36,954 bases of DNA. It comes from Candidatus Cloacimonadota bacterium. GTDB lineage: Bacteria > Cloacimonadota > Cloacimonadia > Cloacimonadales > TCS61. Positions 32,158 to 36,954 of the stretch are shown here, one piece after another. Each line of letters begins with the position of its first letter. Positions within the stretch are counted from its first letter, which is position 1. The stretch covers positions 1-36,954 of the forward strand of contig JAUVLU010000027.1 of assembly GCA_030600585.1 (NCBI GenBank). Direction: 5' to 3'. The position numbers and the translations under genes are program-made. The notes under the pieces are model-generated. The model was given only the letters and a program-made list of their open reading frames with translations. It did no database searches and was not told where the DNA came from.

Positions 32158-33696
32158 TCATTTAAGCAGCAAGCATTTTTTTACGGATTTTGACTTACCA
32201 TTAATAGATAATTTATAGAAATATATTCCTGATGAAACAGGTTGGTTATTGTCATCAGTGCCGTTCCAAGATATGGAGTAGCTGACTCCGTCAGCAAAAA
32301 ACGGCGAGGGACTCGCCGACTCCAAAATATCAAAAGTTTTTACTTTCTGTCCTTTTATGTTGTAGATTTCAAGAGTCACAAAATCGGAATTTTGTGTTAC
32401 AGAAAAAGAGATTGTTGTTGTAGGATTAAATGGGTTAGGGTAATTTTGGTTTAAATGTGTATTCAAACAAGGTAATTGATCATTTGTTCCCGTCCAATTT
32501 ACTATGATAGTATTTGTAGGTTCTGTATCACCATTATTATTATATGCCGTAACATAGTATTCATGTGTATTGTTTGGATTTGTTATTAAATATTCTGTTT
32601 GAGTTGCATCTACAGTTTGGAATAAAATACCATCTTCATAAATATGATATCCAAGCCAATCGATTTCATCTCTTCCGTCTGGTTCTTGTCCATAGGGTGG
32701 GTCCCATTTTAACAAAACTGAAGCATCTTGGTTAATAGAGATTAAATCTGTTGGACGATCATAAAAAATTAATGAATAAACCCATCGATTATTTTCATCT
32801 AGTGGCATCATACCTGATCCGCTTTCAATATGGTAATCAAATAACTCAAAATTTCTCAATGTATAAGGGATGTCATTATAATAGAAGATGTTTTTTTCTT
32901 TAACAATACCATAATCAGAAACAAACCATTTTTTTACAAGTTCAGGATAATTAGTTGTAGCTTCTGTTATAATTGCAATTTCATCAATTCCATTAACTTG
33001 AACAATTTGAGTCCCTATTGCTTCCATTTCAGTATAATAAGCATTTAGTGGACCGGGAGAGTCTCTATCTAAAAATGCAGTTGTCCATATATCATTTACG
33101 GTCATTTGCTCAGGACACCAAACAGCATTTTCATCGTAAATAATTTCATCAATCGAACCATATCCATTATATCCAAAAATTCTTGCACCATATATTTTTA
33201 TGCTGTCTTGTTCAGCATAAAGATAGTGTTGTTCGTAACAATTCAATGGCATATGAAAAAATTCGAGTGGAATAACTTCAGTTTGGCCAAAATTAATCGG
33301 TTCGACAAATCGTGCGAGATACATTGGGGAATAGTCGAGTAACTCAAGGGTTAAGTCTTCAACAGGTTGGCCTTCTTCAACATTTACTATCTCAGGATAC
33401 AAACATGATGGGTAAATGCCGTATGCAAAATTATTATCATTATCTGTATATGCAGAAAAAGTATAAATGTAATAATTATCTGGTTCCAATGTAAAAGTGA
33501 ATGAACCATCAGGCTCTAACGGAAATGGTAATACCCAACCATTACTCAAATCAAATACAACAACTGCTGGATTATTTAGTGTAAAATTACCATTGTATGT
33601 AACCGTACCTTCAACTACTACTTCTCTATTTCTACTTTCAGTAGAGAATAATACTGTATTACAAATTATCATCAAAAATAATATAATTTTTCTCAT
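32158..33696 (-). CDS. Secreted multidomain protein with C-terminal sorting domain carrying a palindromic insert
   Basis: 512 aa, function unknown. Signal peptide about 1-20. Residues about 25-115 (VVVEGTVTYNG, FTLEPDNYYIYTF) look like a carboxypeptidase-regulatory beta sandwich. The middle is Tyr/Asp-rich without a recognised domain. About 315-400 is FN3-like (VLLKWDPPY, YHIYEDG). About 415-512 is the FlgD/Por-type sorting domain (NQNYPNPFNPTTTISFSV to VKKCLLLK). Within it, residues 460-472 (SASPSPFFADGVS) have no counterpart in the paralogous domains and are encoded by two palindromes. AAAAAGGAG precedes ATG 33696. It is followed on the same strand by the SPFH gene after 174 nt. Confidence 0.88.
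   Translation of the reverse strand: MRKIILFLMIICNTVLFSTESRNREVVVEGTVTYNGNFTLNNPAVVVFDLSNGWVLPFPLEPDGSFTFTLEPDNYYIYTFSAYTDNDNNFAYGIYPSCLYPEIVNVEEGQPVEDLTLELLDYSPMYLARFVEPINFGQTEVIPLEFFHMPLNCYEQHYLYAEQDSIKIYGARIFGYNGYGSIDEIIYDENAVWCPEQMTVNDIWTTAFLDRDSPGPLNAYYTEMEAIGTQIVQVNGIDEIAIITEATTNYPELVKKWFVSDYGIVKEKNIFYYNDIPYTLRNFELFDYHIESGSGMMPLDENNRWVYSLIFYDRPTDLISINQDASVLLKWDPPYGQEPDGRDEIDWLGYHIYEDGILFQTVDATQTEYLITNPNNTHEYYVTAYNNNGDTEPTNTIIVNWTGTNDQLPCLNTHLNQNYPNPFNPTTTISFSVTQNSDFVTLEIYNIKGQKVKTFDILESASPSPFFADGVSYSISWNGTDDNNQPVSSGIYFYKLSINGKSKSVKKCLLLK
32281..32317 (-). repeat. Paired palindromes inserted in frame inside a coding region
   Basis: GCTGAC-TCC-GTCAGC (32281-32295) and GGCGAG-GGA-CTCGCC (32303-32317) are both perfect. 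They lie inside the sorting domain of the gene above, making it about 8 residues longer than its paralogues between KGQKVKT and WNGTD. Confidence 0.75.
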
Positions 33697-33818
33697 TTGC
33701 TAGCTCCTTTTTTTATTGCCTATAATGGCAGCGTGCCACGTTTACCCGACCTTTGGCGTGGTTCTTCTTGCTTTTCTCTCAATCTGAATGTGGAGGCTTT
33801 TGTTAGCAGCTTCTTCTA
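33697..33818. repeat. Palindrome-rich gap, copy 2 of the TGCCACGTTTACCCG repeat
   Basis: Carries TGCCACGTTTACCCG (33734-33748, identical to copy 1) and CTTTTCTCTCAATCTGAATG then TGGAG (33771-33795, 24 of 25 identical). ACC-TTTGGCGTGGTTCTTCTTG here also resembles 36108-36132 next to the IS element. Confidence 0.7.
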
Positions 33819-35366
33819 TCATTTCAAAAGCAAACACTTTTTCACTGCTTCGATTTTGCCGTTAACTTTCAAATTATACAGATAAACGCATGAACTAACA
33901 GGTTTATTGGATTCATCATCTCCATTCCAGATAATTGAATGGCTACCTTTTGTAAATTCATTGTTAGCTAAAGTTTTGATTTTCTGACCTTTGATATTGA
34001 AAACTGAAAGTTCAATTTGAGAATCATTTTGGATAGAAAACTCAATTGTTGTTGTAGGATTGAATGGATTGGGGTGGTTACACAACTTAGATATTGGTTC
34101 CGCAATTATGTTATTTTCACAACTGACTTGAATCTCATTTTCAAGTTGATAAACATTATAATACTCTGGATTACTAGGATTGCCCCCTCCTTCAATAAAA
34201 TAAAGAGAATTATCATTTGCTCTCAAAATGAAATCTGGATGAATATCTGACTGCTGAGTTAATACAATTTGACCAGTTAAGCGATCTCTTATCTCTAACT
34301 TAGGAAGATCTGGTTGATCATAATTTTCTCCAAAATAGAGAATGTAATTTTCTCCAAGATTTGTTGAAACACAAGTTGAAACAGTTAAATAATATCCTTC
34401 TTCCATTATACCTAATTGCTGTGAAATCCATAAAGTATCTGAAAAATCTGGAGAATAACTTTGAAACCAATAATCTGAATTTGATAATAAAACTGATAAA
34501 CCATAATCAGAATAATTTAAATCATTTTCTGTTAATAGTTTGAGAGTACTGTTAGTTGAATAACGAATATCATATATTTGAGAAGGAATATCAAATGATA
34601 GCGTTTTTAGATATTCCGATGATCCCATCGATTGATTACCCATATTATCACAATATGACCAACTATTTTTACAAAATGAAATTAGTGAATTAAAATCATT
34701 GTAATGTAGCAAAATAGAACCAGCATTTGCAATTGTTTCTTCAAAAACAAGTGTATTATTATCGAAAGAGAATCTATTGATTTTATTAGATTTAGTAGTA
34801 TGGTAACCTTCTTCCCAACTGCCCCAAGAATGGGTTATTTTTTCTCCAATATAAAGATTTAATGAATTGTTTAACACAATAGGATTAATCTGATTAACAT
34901 CAAAACCATAACCTTCTTCATCCATACAAGTGCCAATAAATATAGATGAACTATCTATAAGTGTGTAATTATCCCATTCATAAATCTTTAGATCAGAATA
35001 TACATCAGATACGTAAGGTGCTTGCTCTTCATATCTTATTAATACGGTGGCAAGATACAAAGAATCATTATAATTAAATAACAGCCCATTTTTAAAAGGA
35101 ATAAAATTATTTGGATAATCGTATGTATAATTCCACAAAACTGTTCCGCTAAAGTCTAAACAATATAATTTCCAATTATCTTCAGAATAATTAATGTATA
35201 GGACATACATTTCATCAACACCGTTATTATCCAAATCATCAATCCAGATATTATGTAAGTAATCATCTGGTGTAGGATCTTCGATATTGAAAATGTATTC
35301 AAAGTTTACTTGAGAAAAAAGGTGTACTGTAAAACAAATTAAAATTATTAATAAAATATATTTCAC
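33819..35366 (-). CDS. Secreted protein with C-terminal sorting domain
   Basis: 515 aa from a GTG at 35366, preferred because GGAGG lies 6 nt upstream and the product starts with a signal peptide (MKYILLIILICFTVHLFSQ with the initiator). The longer frame to 35441 would translate a palindrome and has no ribosome site. Residues about 25-75 contain an FG-GAP-like calcium-loop unit (DDLDNNGVDEMYVLY). The middle is beta-rich with WN, WE and YD strands, perhaps a propeller, and is not recognised. About 430-515 is the sorting domain with NHPNPFNPTT replacing NYPNPFNP and ending VKKCLLLK, like its neighbour. The likely role is a surface or released protein. Confidence 0.85.
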   Translation of the reverse strand: MKYILLIILICFTVHLFSQVNFEYIFNIEDPTPDDYLHNIWIDDLDNNGVDEMYVLYINYSEDNWKLYCLDFSGTVLWNYTYDYPNNFIPFKNGLLFNYNDSLYLATVLIRYEEQAPYVSDVYSDLKIYEWDNYTLIDSSSIFIGTCMDEEGYGFDVNQINPIVLNNSLNLYIGEKITHSWGSWEEGYHTTKSNKINRFSFDNNTLVFEETIANAGSILLHYNDFNSLISFCKNSWSYCDNMGNQSMGSSEYLKTLSFDIPSQIYDIRYSTNSTLKLLTENDLNYSDYGLSVLLSNSDYWFQSYSPDFSDTLWISQQLGIMEEGYYLTVSTCVSTNLGENYILYFGENYDQPDLPKLEIRDRLTGQIVLTQQSDIHPDFILRANDNSLYFIEGGGNPSNPEYYNVYQLENEIQVSCENNIIAEPISKLCNHPNPFNPTTTIEFSIQNDSQIELSVFNIKGQKIKTLANNEFTKGSHSIIWNGDDESNKPVSSCVYLYNLKVNGKIEAVKKCLLLK

Positions 35367-35404
35367 AATTCCTCCAGTTTTTTTGTTGCTGCTAATGAAT
35401 ATGT

Positions 35405-35490
35405 CCCCGAACAAGTTCGGGGATTTCTCCTTTAGATTCATAAAAAAGTTCGGGGATACTCCCGATTTGGGAGTGTATACGAACTTTTTT
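35405..35490. terminator. Two hairpins, the second bidirectional and flanked by A/T runs
   Basis: CCCCGAAC-AA-GTTCGGGG (35405-35422) is perfect. AAAAAAGTTCG (35442-35452) pairs with CGAACTTTTTT (35480-35490) around an inner CTCCC-GATTT-GGGAG stem; with A6 on one side and T6 on the other it could terminate transcripts in both directions. It sits in the leader of the minus-strand gene. Confidence 0.6.
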
Positions 35491-35705
35491 GTATTATTTC
35501 GATATTATTCATCATTTAAGTTTAGCTCGTTTATCGGGGTTTTTAAATTTTTATGTCCCAAAATCTTTTGTATAAACCTCAAGCCTTCTCCCCTAAATTC
35601 CAATGCTGCAAATTAATTATTAAAATCAAAACCGAATTTGGTAAATTATAAGTTAGGTGTCAATTAGAAAAAGTAGATGTTTAATTTCTACGTTCCTAAA
35701 GCAAT

Positions 35706-35860
35706 CCGTCAAATGCCGGAGAAACGAGAATTAAAAAATCTGAGATTCTTCCGTCTACTCCGGCAGTTACCGGATACGCCGCGACAAGTCGTCGAATGTC
35801 TCTGTAGGTTTTTATCAGCCTTAGGCTGACAAGCCTCAGACTGTGTCCGGCTTTTGACGG
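35706..35860. repeat. Structured palindromic element, about 155 nt
   Basis: Outer arms CCGTCAAATGCCGGA (35706-35720) and TCCGGCTTTTGACGG (35846-35860) are inverted with one mismatch. Inside are CTCCGGCAGTTACCGGATAC (about 35758-35777), CGACAAGTCG, and CAGCC-TTA-GGCTG. The TCCGGCA core is shared with 10278 and 11719. Confidence 0.65.
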
Positions 35861-36165
35861 AAAGACAGTTTTTTTTACTCCCTTCCCATTTAAGTATCGG
35901 CTTTGCAAAGCAAAACGATTGTCTTCTCTTTTTAAGGGGAATGGTTGGGGATGGGATTCAGAAAGACAGATTTTTCATTCTCAAATCATAAATCGTTAAT
36001 CGAAATTCGTAAATCAATTCTTCCAGCGGCATCTTGTGTTCCCTCTCTTGCGTTTGAAGAGAGGGACAGCAGGGTGAGTTATTTCTTCCAGCGGCATCTT
36101 GTGCTTGCCCGCCTCTGGCGTGGTTTGTCTTGTCCTAAAATAAGTTGTCACTATTGGAGGTCAAG

Positions 36166-36591
36166 TTGAAAGGAAAAAGAGTTTATAATGGAAAAGGCAC
36201 AAGCCGTCGTTATAGTGATGCTTTTAAGCGAAAAGTAGTTTCCGACATTCATGATGGATTATACAGTGCCAATCGGGCATTGGTTATTTACAAAATAGGC
36301 GGAACGATGACAGTTTACAATTGGCTTGCTAAATATGATTCCTGTAATGTGTTGACTCATCGAGGTAATAAGATGAATAATACTAAGAAAGAAACTGTCG
36401 TAGATATGAAATCCCGCATCCGTTATTTAGAACAGATCGTATCTGATTTGAACATCGAGAAGAAGATATTGGAAACGACTATTGATATAGTTAGTGAGGA
36501 GTATGGTATAGACTTAAAAAAAAACATCGGCAACGGATTATTAAGCAGATCCGTGAAGAAAGTGAGCCAACGATCTCACTCGAAAAGATGA
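36166..36591 (+). CDS. IS3-family transposase OrfA
   Basis: 141 aa from a TTG at 36166, chosen because GGAGG lies 6 nt upstream. The N-terminal helix-turn-helix (RRYSDAFKRKVVSDIHDG through GGTMTVYNWLAKY, about 13-55) binds the IS ends, and a leucine-zipper-like helix follows (about 85-120, MKSRIRYLEQIVSDLNIEKK). After the slip site the zero frame runs on for about 22 residues to TGA 36591, so unshifted ribosomes yield OrfA alone. Confidence 0.85.
   Translation: MKGKRVYNGKGTSRRYSDAFKRKVVSDIHDGLYSANRALVIYKIGGTMTVYNWLAKYDSCNVLTHRGNKMNNTKKETVVDMKSRIRYLEQIVSDLNIEKKILETTIDIVSEEYGIDLKKNIGNGLLSRSVKKVSQRSHSKR
36519..36525 (+). promoter_or_regulatory. Programmed -1 frameshift heptamer A AAA AAC
   Basis: In the orfA frame the codons read TTA AAA AAA AAC, giving the classical slippery A-AAA-AAC inside a run of nine A. 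A -1 slip enters the orfB frame (mod-3 class of 36522), which is open to the window end. This would produce the OrfAB transposase. Confidence 0.75.
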
Positions 36592-36954
36592 CAGATTACT
36601 TTAGCATCAGCAGGCAAGCTTTTTATAAAGCAGAGAAACTGATGCACGAGAAATTATTATCAGAGGAATTAGCTTTGAAAATGGTGAATGAGATTAGATG
36701 TCGTCAACCCAAGATAGGTGTGAAGAAGTTGTATTATCTTCTATCGGAGGATCTACATTTATTACCCTGTAAGATTGGCAGAGACGCTCTGTTTGCTCTG
36801 TTGCGTAATAATTCATTGTTAATTGAACGAAAACGCAGCAGGTATTGCACAACTAATTCTAATCACGGCAACAAGATATATCCGAATCTGATAAAAGATT
36901 TGAAAATAACAAAGTCGAATCAGGTATTAGTTTCAGATATAACCTATATTCGGC
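36522..36954 (+). CDS. IS3-family transposase OrfB (partial, expressed by frameshift)
   Basis: Open in the -1 frame from the slip site to the window edge. The product reads KHRQRIIKQIREESEP, then a helical HTH_21-like part (RQPKIGVKKLYYLL) and the start of the integrase core with the first catalytic Asp in VSDITYIR at the very end. The remaining DDE residues lie outside the window. A separate start is possible at ATG 36588. Confidence 0.82.

Larger units (their letters stand above)
35367..36130. other. Long non-coding region rich in palindromes
   Basis: About 760 nt between the GTG-started gene and the IS3 element, without a supported gene. It holds the hairpins at 35405-35490, the structured element 35706-35860, a 9-bp stem CCCTCTCTT/AAGAGAGGG (about 36041-36065), and an identical 21-nt direct repeat starting TTCTTCCAGCGGCATCTTGT (36018-36038 and 36083-36103). 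The rest is AT-rich and shows no other signal. Confidence 0.6.
36131..36954 (+). mobile_element. IS3-family insertion sequence, left part (runs off the window)
   Basis: Contains orfA and the start of orfB in overlapping frames with an A-rich slip site, the standard IS3 layout. The left end is probably near 36131 (TGTCCTAAAATAAGTTGTCA), just before orfA, since IS3 ends begin with TG; the right end is outside the window, so the boundary is not proven. Confidence 0.75.

Noticed and set aside
35367-35441. N-terminal extension of the secreted protein to an upstream ATG at 35441
   Set aside because: It translates the CCCCGAAC-AA-GTTCGGGG palindrome, and GGAGG lies exactly before the GTG at 35366, which opens a signal peptide.
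35945-36169. 74-codon plus-strand frame before the IS element
   Set aside because: It runs through direct repeats and palindromes and has no protein-like pattern.

Overview
The window is an AT-rich, gene-dense bacterial chromosome segment. It most resembles the Cloacimonadota or a nearby FCB-group lineage. The reasons are several large secreted proteins ending in the NYPNPFNP...G(I/V)Y.Y.L...KK..LLK type of C-terminal FlgD/Por-like sorting domain, a compact RpoD-type sigma factor, a eukaryote-type UDP-glucose pyrophosphorylase, an archaeal-type geranylgeranyl reductase, and outer-membrane and lipoprotein genes that imply a diderm envelope. The phylum is an inference from gene content; no rRNA or tRNA gene was found.

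Layout. 1-168: tail of a transposase. 319-1179 (+): sigma factor, overlapping by 4 nt the convergent end of a long minus-strand cluster (10101 to 1176). That cluster reads outer-membrane barrel, recJ, a 56-aa 2[4Fe-4S] ferredoxin, geranylgeranyl reductase, dolichol-kinase-like protein, thioredoxin-fold lipoprotein, GtrB/DPM1-like glycosyltransferase, UDP-glucose pyrophosphorylase. Five of these fit one pathway: saturate a polyprenol, phosphorylate it with CTP, and load it with a sugar from UDP-glucose. 10439-11633 (+): two small exported or membrane proteins of unknown role with palindromic leaders. 11817-13631 (-): methyltransferase and glucokinase. 13868-21476 (+): a secreted subtilase and two paralogous seven-repeat (probable beta-propeller) proteins, all with the same C-terminal sorting domain. 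21747-22259 (+): an orphan. 22362-24080 (-): DEAD-box RNA helicase.

28560 to 24501 (-) is the most unusual locus. A single protein joins a signal peptide, the C-terminal periplasmic part of FliF, one membrane helix, and the FliG middle and C-terminal (torque) domains. It is followed directly by MotA, MotB and an exported TPR protein. No flagellin, hook, rod or export gene is in view. This looks like a minimal stator-rotor machine built from flagellar parts, and I know of no described system with this composition. 28950-35366 (-): lipoprotein, enolase, stomatin-like SPFH protein and two more secreted sorting-domain proteins. 35367-36130: non-coding and rich in palindromes. 36131-36954: left part of an IS3-family element with a -1 frameshift signal, running off the window.

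A second theme is a large set of GC-rich short palindromes (typically 5-9 bp arms around a 1-5 nt centre). They fill most intergenic gaps, and in two places appear to have inserted in frame into sorting-domain genes: once inside the domain (32281-32317) and once at the stop codon (about 21470-21499).
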